64,000 nucleotides of DNA, taken from NCBI GenBank assembly GCA_023400985.1, contig JAEXEN010000018.1, forward strand, positions 71,251 through 135,250, written 5' to 3'. Positions 25,509 to 33,817 of the stretch are shown here, in pieces. This DNA is from Bacillota bacterium (GTDB taxonomy: Bacteria; Bacillota; Clostridia; Christensenellales; CAG-138). A program made the translations under genes and the position numbers. The notes below the pieces were generated by a model that saw only the letters and a program-made list of their open reading frames with translations, did not search any database and had not been told where the DNA came from. The number at the start of each line of letters is the position of its first letter. Within the stretch, counting starts at the first letter, position 1.

Positions 25509-26351
25509 ATGTTTGGGTATATCTCCGCCGCGCAGGACGAGCTCAAGGTGCGCGAACTTAAAACGTATCGCGCCTATTATTGCGGATTGTGCAGAGCGGT
25601 CAAAAAAATTTACGGGGAAGCCGCAAGGCTCACGCTTAATTACGACTGTTCGTTTTTGGCGATGCTTTTGTGCGGTCTCAACGAACCGCAGGAGGAACCT
25701 TTCTACTTCGGACATTGCGCCTACAAACTTTTCTTGCAAAAGCGGCCGATCGCGAAATATAATGAAACGCTCGGTTTCGTGGCCGACTATGAGGTACTGC
25801 TTTCCTATTACAAATTGCTCGATGATTGGAGCGATGAAAGGCGCGTCAGGGGGGCGGCGGGGAGCGCGGCGCTGTACCCTTGCTTCAAACGGGCGGCAAA
25901 ACGAAACGGAATGCTTTCGTCGATCATAAAAGATGGCCTAAAACGGCTTTCCGCGCTGGAAAAGGAAAACTGCGCGGATTTGGACGCGCCGGCCGACGCG
26001 TTCGCCTCCACTCTTCGCGACGCGGTATCTCTCGCGCCTGGGCTTAGCGGGCGCAACAGGACGGTTGTGAAGAAGCTCGCGTACGATATAGGCAAATGGA
26101 TCTATCTCGCCGACGCATGGGACGACAGGGAAAAGGACAAAAAAAGCGGCTCCTACAATCCTTTTTTTGCCTCGGGGTCGGATAGGGAGCGCGCTTCCTT
26201 CAATTTGCATTTTAGCCTCAACGAGGCCATCAATGCTTACGAATTGTTCGATCTCAAATCGAACAAGGGTGTTCTGGATAATATTATGTATGTAGGCTGC
26301 CCGCAAAAAACGGAACGTCTGCTTGGAGGGAAGAATGAGCAATCCCTATAA
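25509..26351 (+). CDS. DUF5685 family protein
   Basis: 280 residues from the ATG at 25509 (MFGYISAAQDEL); an in-frame start at 25443 would run through the right hairpin of the upstream repeat. The N-terminus MFGYI-x3-x-DELKVRE and the YRAYYCGLCRAVKKIYG motif, with two cysteines, are typical of DUF5685. Later Cys residues (YDCSF, FGHCAYK, YPCFKRA) and DAWDDREKDKKSGSYNPF recall all-alpha prenyl-synthase-like folds, with Asp-rich helices, though that is an inference. The next J-domain gene overlaps its end by 17 bases, a pairing I recall from other Clostridia. Function unknown. Confidence 0.75.
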   Translation: MFGYISAAQDELKVRELKTYRAYYCGLCRAVKKIYGEAARLTLNYDCSFLAMLLCGLNEPQEEPFYFGHCAYKLFLQKRPIAKYNETLGFVADYEVLLSYYKLLDDWSDERRVRGAAGSAALYPCFKRAAKRNGMLSSIIKDGLKRLSALEKENCADLDAPADAFASTLRDAVSLAPGLSGRNRTVVKKLAYDIGKWIYLADAWDDREKDKKSGSYNPFFASGSDRERASFNLHFSLNEAINAYELFDLKSNKGVLDNIMYVGCPQKTERLLGGKNEQSL

Positions 26352-26979
26352 GGTTCTCGGCGTCAGCGAGGACGCGACGCAGGATGAAATACGCTCCGCG
26401 TATCTGAACCTTGTCAAGAAATATCATCCGGATAAATACGGCGACAACGACCTCAAGGAACTCGCGAACGAAAAGCTGGTCGAGATCAACGCGGCTTATG
26501 AAGCACTTACCAAAAAGAGCTCGCAGCGCTCCAACTCGGCCTCCTACGGCGACGCGCGCCCCGGCGGCCAAAGCTACAGCGGCAGCGGCGGCTCCTATTC
26601 CGGCCCCAGTGCGCAGGAGTTCGCGCGCGCACGCCTTTACATCAACCAAAACAACCTCCAATCCGCCCGCGCTGTACTCGACGCCATTCCCGTGCGAAAC
26701 GCGGAGTGGTATTATCTCTACGGCGTAGTCTATCTGCGGCAGGGCTGGTACGATAAGGCCTACGACTATTTCGGAAGGGCCGTGCAGCAGGAACCATCCA
26801 ATTCCGAATACAGCGCCGCTTACCAGTCCGTCAGAAATTCCGGCAGCCCTTATGCGCGCGGGAATTACGGAGGCGGTTATACACGCGGCGGTCTTTCCGG
26901 CTGTGATGTTTGCTCGGGACTGATTTGTGCGGATTGCTGCTGTGAAAGCTGCGGCGGCGACCTCATTCCCTGCTGTTGA
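26335..26979 (+). CDS. J-domain protein with TPR-like middle and Cys-rich C-terminus
   Basis: 214 residues. An N-terminal J-domain (NPYKVLGVSEDATQDEIRSA, then HPDKYGDND) is followed by a Ser/Gly/Tyr-rich linker (about residues 65-95). Next is a TPR-like pair of helices (ARLYINQNNLQSARAVLDAI, WYYLYGVVYLRQGWYDKAYDYF). The last 25 residues contain nine cysteines, including CDVC, CADCCCESC and IPCC. The ATG at 26335 has GGAGGGAAGA directly upstream and lies inside the end of the DUF5685 gene, so translation is coupled. It probably recruits DnaK to a membrane- or metal-linked client; the Cys tail suggests metal binding. Confidence 0.82.
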   Translation: MSNPYKVLGVSEDATQDEIRSAYLNLVKKYHPDKYGDNDLKELANEKLVEINAAYEALTKKSSQRSNSASYGDARPGGQSYSGSGGSYSGPSAQEFARARLYINQNNLQSARAVLDAIPVRNAEWYYLYGVVYLRQGWYDKAYDYFGRAVQQEPSNSEYSAAYQSVRNSGSPYARGNYGGGYTRGGLSGCDVCSGLICADCCCESCGGDLIPCC

Positions 26980-26985
26980 TGAAGT

Positions 26986-27378
26986 TAAGCACACCAAGCT
27001 TATCCGAACCCGGTCGCCCGTGTGCAACCGCCCCCATAGCTTTGTTGAGGCCGCTCACCGTAGGCCCGCACGCGAGGCCACAGGCCTCCGCCCACGCAAG
27101 GCCATAGGCCTTGAGGGCTCCGGCGCTGCCGGACGCTACGCTTTCGCATATCCTCGTCGCGCTCTGGGGGCGGTTGCACACGGGCGACTTCTTGGACCCG
27201 AACTGCATGCTTTGAGGTGGGTTCAAGGCGGAGGAGGAAGGTATAGCGTCCGGCGAAGCCGGAGCCCTTCGGGCCAAGGCCTATGGCCTTGCGTGCGGTG
27301 GCTATTCCGACTGACGACAACACAGAACCCGCCCAAAGCATGCAGTTCCGGCGGGTTCGGATAAGCTTGGTGTGCTTA
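26986..27378. repeat. Compound palindromic element 2 with 27-bp perfect terminal inverted repeats
   Basis: The 420-base gap between genes is almost wholly this element. Terminal inverted repeats of 27 bp are perfect (26986-27012 and 27352-27378; outer part TAAGCACACCAAGCTTATCC). Inside are two more long inverted repeats: a perfect 23-bp pair (27013-27035 with 27166-27188) and a near-perfect pair of about 24 bp (27200-27224 with 27325-27348, sharing GAACTGCATGCTTT). The loop of each carries the GC-rich core module shared with element 1 (27096-27134 plus, 27248-27292 minus). It starts and ends with TA, as expected for TA-duplicating insertion. No convincing ORF. Confidence 0.88.
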
Positions 27379-27399
27379 CGGTAAGGGGAGCCGAACCTT

Positions 27400-27939
27400 A
27401 TGCGAAAACTCAGCGCGAGTAAACAAATAACGCTAGGCGCAATGGTCGTGGCGCTCACCGTGCTCATGCTGTACGCAGCGTCGGTGCTGCCCACGGCTAA
27501 GCTTGCATGCTATTTTATCGCCTCGCTTTTTGTGTACGCGCTTTCCTTCGAAGGCGTTTACGGGGCGGCTATTTTATCCTACATCGCATCCTCGCTCCTC
27601 GCGTTTTTCCTGATACCCGATAAGCTCTCTTTGATCCCTTTTTTGGCGCTGCTCGGGCACTTTGGCATCTTCAAGGCGTTTGCGCAAACGCATATACGCG
27701 ACCGCTTCATCCGTTTTTTCTCCTACCTCATTTATTGCAGCGTTTTCACGGCGGCAGGCGCTTTGGCCGCCTTTTATCTGCTCGGCTTCAATATCCTCGA
27801 GAATATCCCGCTCGGTCTGCCCGTCTACGCGGCAGTATTGATTCTGGAAGCCGTATTTGTATCTTACGCGGTATTGTTCATGTTCTGCCAGCGCTTCTAT
27901 GAAAACCGCATCCGCGACAATCTGCTCCCGAAGAGATGA
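27400..27939 (+). CDS. Hypothetical membrane protein, possible ECF S-component-like
   Basis: 179 residues with five to six hydrophobic helices, beginning KQITLGAMVVALTVLMLYAASVLP. That opening, a short basic N-terminus followed by A-M-x-x-A-L-x-x-L, resembles substrate-binding S components of ECF transporters and related membrane proteins, and LFVYALSFEGVYGAAILSYIASSLLAF fits too. I see no definitive family motif, so the ligand is unknown. AAGGGGAG precedes the ATG, and the compound repeat ends 21 bases upstream. A terminator follows. Confidence 0.7.
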   Translation: MRKLSASKQITLGAMVVALTVLMLYAASVLPTAKLACYFIASLFVYALSFEGVYGAAILSYIASSLLAFFLIPDKLSLIPFLALLGHFGIFKAFAQTHIRDRFIRFFSYLIYCSVFTAAGALAAFYLLGFNILENIPLGLPVYAAVLILEAVFVSYAVLFMFCQRFYENRIRDNLLPKR

Positions 27940-27948
27940 TCTTCTGTT

Positions 27949-27982
27949 GCCGAAAGCCGGAACGAAACTTTCGGCTTTTTTG
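27949..27982 (+). terminator. Terminator after the membrane protein gene
   Basis: GCCGAAAG/CTTTCGGC stem, 11-base loop, then TTTTTTG. Confidence 0.85.
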
Positions 27983-28053
27983 TTGTTTATTCATACTAAT
28001 CGCACCCCAAAACGGCAATGATAAGCACATAGCATTTCGGGGAGGCGGACATA

Positions 28054-30420
28054 TTGAAACGGCAGAAAAAGCACGGGGCAAAGCGTTTTTTTCGGGGGCT
28101 GTTTTTTGTACTCTTTCTTGCGGCCGCGTCGTTTGTGCTGTTTTTCGCCGTTAAGATCCTGAATCTGGATGCGTGGGATAAATTCGACCCGCAAAAGATA
28201 CTCGATGTGGATCAAACGCTCATCGTCTACGACGGGCAGGGGAACGAATATACGCGTCTCCACGGAACGGAAGACAGGGTATGGGTACCCATCGGCGACG
28301 TGCCCGACATCGTGGTAAAAGCGTTCGTAAGCGCGGAGGACACAAGGTTTTACGAGCACTTCGGCGTGGATATCATACGTATCTTCGGCGCGGCGTGGCA
28401 GGATATCAAGGCGGGCAGCTATGTGCAGGGCGCCTCTACCATAAGCCAGCAGCTCATCAAGTTAAGCCACCTGACCTCGGAAAAGACCCTCTCCCGCAAG
28501 CTCGAGGAGGCCGTATTGGCCTACCAGATGGAGAAGCAATATTCCAAAGACGAAATCATGGAGATGTATCTCAATTACGTCTATTTCGGCGGCGGCTACT
28601 ACGGCATTGAGGCAGCCTCTTTGGGCTATTTCGGCGTGCATGCAAAAGATCTTACCGTCGCGGAAGGCGCGATGCTCGCGGGGGTTCTCAAGTCCACGGC
28701 GCGGTACGCGCCGCATTTGAATTATGAGGCATCGACAGAGCGGCGAAACCTCGTTTTGCAGCTCATGTACGAACAGGGATATCTGACGGAGATCGAGCGC
28801 GACAAAGCGCGTGCGGAGGTGGCTGTGATCGTCCGCGACCCTACCGTCACAGAAAAGCGCGGCTATTATGTGGATCAGGCGCTTTCGGACGCCGCGAAGC
28901 TTCTCAATGTGGATTTCGACACGCTTTTAACCGGCGGCTACCGCGTCTACACGGCGCTCGATACGGATCTGCAAACCCATTGCGAAAGCATATTTGCGGA
29001 TTCGGAGATGTTTCCCACCGAGGATTGCGAAGGCGCTTTGGTGTTGCAACAGGCCGATACGGGGTTTGTGATCGCTCTCGTGGGCGGCAGGGGAAGCAAC
29101 TCGTCCATGGCCTTCAACCGTGCCGTAGCCATCCGCAGGCAGCCCGGCTCGGTCATAAAGCCCGTGATCGTTTATGCTCCGGCGCTCGAGGAGCACGGCT
29201 TTACGGCGGCGAGCATGCTGCTCGACGAGCGCACGGATTTCAACGGATACTCGCCGAGCAATTTCGGCGATAAATATTACGGATGGGTGACGCTGCGCGA
29301 GGCGGTGAAGCGTTCGCTCAACGTACCCGCTGTGAAAGTGCTCTATGAGATCGGCGTGAACAGCGGCAAAGAGCTTGCCGAGGCATGCGGCATCCGCTTT
29401 GTGGAGGAGGACACGAGTCTTACGCTCGCGCTCGGCGGCTTCACTTACGGCGTTTCCCCGTGGCAGATAGCGGGAGCCTATTCCTGCTTCGCGTCGGGGG
29501 GTGTGTTCAATTCGCCGACGCTTATCAAAAAGATCACCGACGCGAAAGGGAACGTGCTCTACGAATATGTCCCGGAACAAAAACGCATCATCAGCGAGCA
29601 GAACAACTATATCCTCACGAGCATGCTCGAAAGCGCCATCAGCGAAGGAACGGGGCATCGCCTTGGAGAGCTCAGCATCCCCTTGGCGGGAAAGACCGGC
29701 ACGGTAGGGGATGAAAACGGCAATCGCGACGCATGGATGGCCGCCTACAATCCGGAATATACCGCCGTCGTCTGGATGGGCTACGACAGCTCGGAAGACG
29801 GCAAGGCGCTGCCCGCGGACGCGACGGGCGGCACATATCCTGCGCTGATCCTTCGCAGCTTGTTTTCCAAGCTTTATGAAAACGGCACGGCACCGGATTT
29901 CGTACGCCCCAAAGGGATCGTAGATTGCAAGCTCGACCTGCACGCGCTCGAAGAAGAACACGAGGCGCTTCTATCGACGGCGCTGACCCCCAAAAAAAGC
30001 ATCGTTACCGAGCTTTTTGTAGAGGGTACGCAACCTAGAAAACAAAGCTCCTATTGGGTGGTGCCTTATCCGCCCGCCGATTTTAAGGTCACGCTCAATT
30101 CTGAGGGCTATCCCGAGATCAGCTTCAAGGCGCGCCAGTCCTTCGTGGAGTACCGTCTTTACAGGGATTCAAACGGCACATCCGTACTCGTAAACCAGTG
30201 GAAGGGGAAGGAGAGCGTAAGCTATGTGGACAGGACCGCCCCCGCAGGATCGGGCTGCCTCTACTACGTGGTACCCGTGCATCCTGAACTTACGATCAAT
30301 TCCGAGCAGGTGACCGGTCCCGCCACGACCAAGGTCGGCGTCATCATACCCCCGCAGGGAACGCAAAATGCTTCGCGCGACGACGAAGACGATCTACAGA
30401 TCGATACCCTGCCGCCGTAA
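28054..30420 (+). CDS. Class A penicillin-binding protein (bifunctional peptidoglycan synthase)
   Basis: 788 residues. A cytoplasmic basic start and one membrane helix (FFVLFLAAASFVLFFAVKIL) are followed by the glycosyltransferase family 51 domain with EDTRFYEHFGVD, GASTISQQLIKL and RKLEEAVLAYQMEKQYSKDEIMEMYLN. The transpeptidase domain has S-x-x-K in PGSVIKP (near residue 365), S-x-N in SLNVP (near 425) and KTGT (near 548). Residues of about 670-770 form a fibronectin type III-like tail, after a VVPYPPADF linker. It polymerises and crosslinks peptidoglycan outside the membrane. The TTG start at 28054 is supported by GGGGAGG eight bases upstream. Confidence 0.93.
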   Translation: MKRQKKHGAKRFFRGLFFVLFLAAASFVLFFAVKILNLDAWDKFDPQKILDVDQTLIVYDGQGNEYTRLHGTEDRVWVPIGDVPDIVVKAFVSAEDTRFYEHFGVDIIRIFGAAWQDIKAGSYVQGASTISQQLIKLSHLTSEKTLSRKLEEAVLAYQMEKQYSKDEIMEMYLNYVYFGGGYYGIEAASLGYFGVHAKDLTVAEGAMLAGVLKSTARYAPHLNYEASTERRNLVLQLMYEQGYLTEIERDKARAEVAVIVRDPTVTEKRGYYVDQALSDAAKLLNVDFDTLLTGGYRVYTALDTDLQTHCESIFADSEMFPTEDCEGALVLQQADTGFVIALVGGRGSNSSMAFNRAVAIRRQPGSVIKPVIVYAPALEEHGFTAASMLLDERTDFNGYSPSNFGDKYYGWVTLREAVKRSLNVPAVKVLYEIGVNSGKELAEACGIRFVEEDTSLTLALGGFTYGVSPWQIAGAYSCFASGGVFNSPTLIKKITDAKGNVLYEYVPEQKRIISEQNNYILTSMLESAISEGTGHRLGELSIPLAGKTGTVGDENGNRDAWMAAYNPEYTAVVWMGYDSSEDGKALPADATGGTYPALILRSLFSKLYENGTAPDFVRPKGIVDCKLDLHALEEEHEALLSTALTPKKSIVTELFVEGTQPRKQSSYWVVPYPPADFKVTLNSEGYPEISFKARQSFVEYRLYRDSNGTSVLVNQWKGKESVSYVDRTAPAGSGCLYYVVPVHPELTINSEQVTGPATTKVGVIIPPQGTQNASRDDEDDLQIDTLPP

Positions 30421-30462
30421 TTGTCGGCCGATCGGACGAAAAACTGCATTTTTCTCGAGAGC

Positions 30463-30496
30463 AAAGTAACGCGCTGTCCGGCCGCGTTACTTTTTC
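30463..30496 (+). terminator. Terminator after the PBP gene
   Basis: AAAGTAACGCG/CGCGTTACTTT stem followed by TTTC; the next promoter begins immediately after. Confidence 0.85.
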
Positions 30497-30525
30497 TTGA
30501 CGCGGTGGAAAAATATAAGTAATAT
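30497..30525 (+). promoter_or_regulatory. Promoter of the GntR-family gene
   Basis: -35 TTGACG (30497-30502), 17-base spacer, -10 TAATAT (30520-30525). Confidence 0.65.
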
Positions 30526-30599
30526 AGTTATGGCAACTTTCGCGTTATTCCGCATGCTTTTCACGTTATATTCCCATCTTTTTCAAGGAAGTGCAACAA

Positions 30600-31271
30600 A
30601 TGGAATTAAAAAAGATCGCGTCCGAGATGCAGCCAAAATCCATGGCGGCTCGGGATTGGGTATTTCAAGTGATCCGCACCGCCATCGTGCGCGGCGTTTT
30701 GCCGGGCGATATGCCGCTTCGGCAGGATGAGATATCCGCAGCGCTGAGCGTGAGCCACATTCCCGTGCGCGAGGCGTTCCGCCAGCTCGAAGCGCAGGGA
30801 CTTGTGCGCATTTACCCCAACCGCGGCGTAGTGGTATCCAAGCTCTCCAAGCACGAAATGGAAAACGTCATGGATACGCGCATCATGCTGGAGACTGGCG
30901 TTCTTCGCGCGGCGATGCCCCATATCGGGAAGGAGGACCTCGAGAAGGCCTACGCGCGCCTTGAGGAATATGCCACCGAAAAAAATTACGACCGTTTCGA
31001 CGAGTTGAACCTTCGGTTGCATTTAGCACTGTATGAGCCTTCCGACAACCAGCTTTTGCTTTCTCTCATCGACCAATTCCACGCAAATGTGGATCGCTAT
31101 ATCCATCCCTTCTACAACGACCAAAACGACGCGGAGCTTCGCTCTATCGAGGAGCATCGCGCGCTCATCGACGCCTGCCGTAGCAAGGACGCGGAGCTTG
31201 CGACCGCCGTGCTTCGCACACACTTGGAAAAAACAAAGATCTTGCTTTTGAGCTCGCCGTTGTTGTCCTAG
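30600..31271 (+). CDS. GntR-family transcriptional regulator, FadR/FCD type
   Basis: 223 residues. ATG at 30600 is preferred because AAGGAA lies nine bases upstream; the GTG three codons earlier abuts it. The N-terminal winged helix has WVFQVIRTAIVRGVLPGD, RQDEISAALSVSHIPVREAFRQLEAQGLV and IYPNRGVVVS, standard for GntR. The C-terminal all-alpha FCD domain includes the metal/effector-binding pattern LRLHLALYEPSDN and SIEEHRALIDACRSKD. FCD regulators sense small organic acids. No metabolic gene is adjacent, so the target is unknown. Terminators on both sides make it monocistronic. Confidence 0.9.
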   Translation: MELKKIASEMQPKSMAARDWVFQVIRTAIVRGVLPGDMPLRQDEISAALSVSHIPVREAFRQLEAQGLVRIYPNRGVVVSKLSKHEMENVMDTRIMLETGVLRAAMPHIGKEDLEKAYARLEEYATEKNYDRFDELNLRLHLALYEPSDNQLLLSLIDQFHANVDRYIHPFYNDQNDAELRSIEEHRALIDACRSKDAELATAVLRTHLEKTKILLLSSPLLS

Positions 31272-31293
31272 GCGCCTTGCTTTCAGAATCCAT

Positions 31294-31326
31294 AAGAAAT
31301 GCTCCGTATCGTTTGCGGAGCATTTT
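31294..31326 (+). terminator. Terminator after the GntR-family gene
   Basis: AAATGCTCCG/CGGAGCATTT stem followed by TT; its end abuts the ftsK -10 region. Confidence 0.8.
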
Positions 31327-31335
31327 TATGATATA
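31327..31335 (+). promoter_or_regulatory. Extended -10 promoter for ftsK
   Basis: TGATATAAT (TGn plus TATAAT at 31330-31335), directly behind a terminator; no consensus -35. It lies 28 bases before the ATG. Confidence 0.55.
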
Positions 31336-31363
31336 ATGGTTTTGATTTTAAAGAGGTGTTTGT

Positions 31364-33817
31364 ATGGCTGCAAAAAAGACGAAAACGGTAGCGGCGGAGC
31401 GTGCACAGACCAAAAGAGAGGTTTGGGGCGTGCTTTTTATCGCGTTCGGCCTGTTTTTTGCCGTGAGCCTTTACTCCGACGCCGTCGGCATCGTAGGTAC
31501 GGCGATCAGCAGCTTTTTGTTTGGTGTCACGGGGCTTTTGGGCTATGCGTTGCCGGTACTGACCGTTGCGCTCGGCATATTCATCATCGCTGTTTCCAAG
31601 CGCGCCATGAAGGCGTCGACCTTATTGACCTGTTCGCTCGGCGTGCTCTTTTTAACGGTGCTTTTCCATATTTTTAAGCGCAATGTAGTCGAAAACGTTA
31701 CCTTCCTCCAATTTATTAAGGATGCCTATACGCTCGGCACGGAAAGCCGCATAGGCGGCGGTTTCTTGGGCGGGCTTTTAAGTTACCCCTCGCTGCACCT
31801 GCTCGGCACGGTCGGCAGCTATATCTTTTATATTGCGGGCGTGCTTATCTGCATGCTTGCCATCACGCGCATTTCCCTCAAGAAAACGGGGGAGAAGGTG
31901 GGGCAATCCATCAAGGCGGGCGTGGAAAACGTATCTGAGCTTTTTGAGCGCAGCGGCGAGCTCTATACCGAAGACCTCTCGGAGGCAAATAACAAACCCG
32001 TCCCGCACGGCAGGGCCGCGCGGCGTTTTGCAAAGCAGGAAGCCGTTTTGCAAAGCGACATGCACAAGGTGAAAAACGCCGAAGGGGAGCTGAACTTCTT
32101 GCCCATGTCCGGCTCCATCGAGAAAAAACGCGGCGAACCCCAAAAGCCTTCAAAAGCGCTTTCCTACCACGGCAAAGGCGAGACCGCCGACCCGCTGTAT
32201 GACGATTATATGCCGCCCGAACCGCCGCCCCCGTCGGAGCGCGTTTCGAGAATCTCGCAGTTTGCGCCCCTGCCCGAGGAATCAGCCCCGTTTGCACCTG
32301 AAAAGAAAGCAAAAAAAGAAGAGCCCATCGCCGCGGCAAACATCGTATCCCCGCAGGCGGACGTGCCCGTGCACGAATATCAGCGTCCCCCGTTCACGCT
32401 TTTGAGAAAGCCCGTGGCTGCAGCAGGCTCCATGGAATCCCCCTCGGAGAAGGGCAGGCTTCTTCTTGAGACGCTTTCGAACTTCAACATCGAAGCGAGG
32501 ATCATCAATGTCAGTGTCGGCCCCGTCGTAACGCGCTATGAACTGCAGCCCGCGCAGGGCGTACGCGTCAACCGCATCACGAACCTATCGGACGATATCG
32601 CGCTCGCGCTCGCTTCCCCGAGCGTGCGCATAGAAGCGCCCATCCCGGGGAAAGCCGCCATCGGCATTGAATTACCCAACAAAAACGTTGCGAGCGTCGT
32701 GCTTCGCGAGCTTATCGAGTCCAAGGATTTCCAAGGCTCGAAATCGCCCATCACATTCGTGCTCGGCAAGGACATCGCGGGAAAGATCGTCTGCGCCGAT
32801 CTCGATAAGATGCCGCATCTTCTCATTGCCGGCACCACAGGCTCCGGCAAGAGCGTTTGCATCAACAACATCATCCTCAGCATGATCTACAAATCCTCGC
32901 CGGCCGACGTGCGCATGATCCTAGTCGACCCCAAGGTGGTGGAGTTGAAGGTGTTCTCACCCATGCCGCATCTTCTTCTGCCGGTAGTGACGGAACCCAA
33001 AAAAGCTGTGGGCGCGCTCAAATGGGCCGTGAGCGAAATGGAACAGCGTTACAAAAAGATGGCCAAGTTCAACGCGCGAGACCTTGCCCGCTACAACTCT
33101 TTGCAAACGCTGCCGGAGGACAGGCTTCCCAAGATCGTTATCATCGTGGACGAGTTCGCCGACCTTATGATGGTCGCCTCCCGCGAGGTGGAGGATTCCA
33201 TCCGCCGCATCGCGCAGCTCGGCCGCGCATCGGGCATCCATCTTATCATCGCCACGCAGAGCCCCCGGGCGGACGTCATCACAGGGCTTATCAAGTCCAA
33301 TATACAGTCGCGCATCGCGCTCACGGTATCCTCCGGCCTTGAGTCGAGGATCATCCTCGATGAAAACGGTGCGGAGCAGCTTTTGGGTAAGGGCGATCTA
33401 TTGTTCCACGCGAGCGGCGCGAACAAACCGCTTCGAGCACAGGGCGCTTACGTTTCCGATGAGGAAGTGGAGGCCGTGATGGACTTTTTTGCCCAGCAGC
33501 AAAGCGAGCCGAAATTTGAGCCCAATATGCTCGAAGAGATCGAAAGCGCCGCAACGCCCGGCGCGCAGGGCAACGGCAAACAGGAGGACGAACTTCTGCC
33601 CGACGCCGTAAAGATCGTGCTCGACAGCGGGCAGGCTTCCATCTCCATGATCCAGCGCAGGCTTCGCGTAGGCTATGCGCGCGCCGCGCGGCTCATCGAC
33701 ATCATGGAGCAAAAGGGTATCGTAAGCGGTTTCGACGGCGCAAAGCCGCGTAAAATTTTGATCGATCAGCTCGGCTACGAGCGCATGTTCGGCAGCGAGC
33801 TTTCGGAGGACGAATGA
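31364..33817 (+). CDS. ftsK: FtsK/SpoIIIE DNA translocase
   Basis: 817 residues. Four membrane helices lie in the first 170 residues, then a Pro/Glu-rich linker (about 200-350), the alpha-beta motor domain and a C-terminal gamma winged helix. The motor has Walker A GTTGSGKSVCINN (near residue 490), VDEFADLMM (Walker B) and LGRASGIHLIIATQSPR. The gamma domain (ASISMIQRRLRVGYARAARLIDIMEQKGIVSG) reads the KOPS/SRS orientation sequences. The protein pumps chromosome DNA through the division or sporulation septum. Which of FtsK, SpoIIIE or SftA it functionally replaces is not decidable here. The stop overlaps rimO. Confidence 0.93.
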   Translation: MAAKKTKTVAAERAQTKREVWGVLFIAFGLFFAVSLYSDAVGIVGTAISSFLFGVTGLLGYALPVLTVALGIFIIAVSKRAMKASTLLTCSLGVLFLTVLFHIFKRNVVENVTFLQFIKDAYTLGTESRIGGGFLGGLLSYPSLHLLGTVGSYIFYIAGVLICMLAITRISLKKTGEKVGQSIKAGVENVSELFERSGELYTEDLSEANNKPVPHGRAARRFAKQEAVLQSDMHKVKNAEGELNFLPMSGSIEKKRGEPQKPSKALSYHGKGETADPLYDDYMPPEPPPPSERVSRISQFAPLPEESAPFAPEKKAKKEEPIAAANIVSPQADVPVHEYQRPPFTLLRKPVAAAGSMESPSEKGRLLLETLSNFNIEARIINVSVGPVVTRYELQPAQGVRVNRITNLSDDIALALASPSVRIEAPIPGKAAIGIELPNKNVASVVLRELIESKDFQGSKSPITFVLGKDIAGKIVCADLDKMPHLLIAGTTGSGKSVCINNIILSMIYKSSPADVRMILVDPKVVELKVFSPMPHLLLPVVTEPKKAVGALKWAVSEMEQRYKKMAKFNARDLARYNSLQTLPEDRLPKIVIIVDEFADLMMVASREVEDSIRRIAQLGRASGIHLIIATQSPRADVITGLIKSNIQSRIALTVSSGLESRIILDENGAEQLLGKGDLLFHASGANKPLRAQGAYVSDEEVEAVMDFFAQQQSEPKFEPNMLEEIESAATPGAQGNGKQEDELLPDAVKIVLDSGQASISMIQRRLRVGYARAARLIDIMEQKGIVSGFDGAKPRKILIDQLGYERMFGSELSEDE

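Noticed and set aside
27000..27494. ORFs inside the compound palindrome at 26986-27378
   Set aside because: They are read through inverted repeats, show compositional protein sequence only, lack ribosome sites, and run across the strand-opposite gene start.
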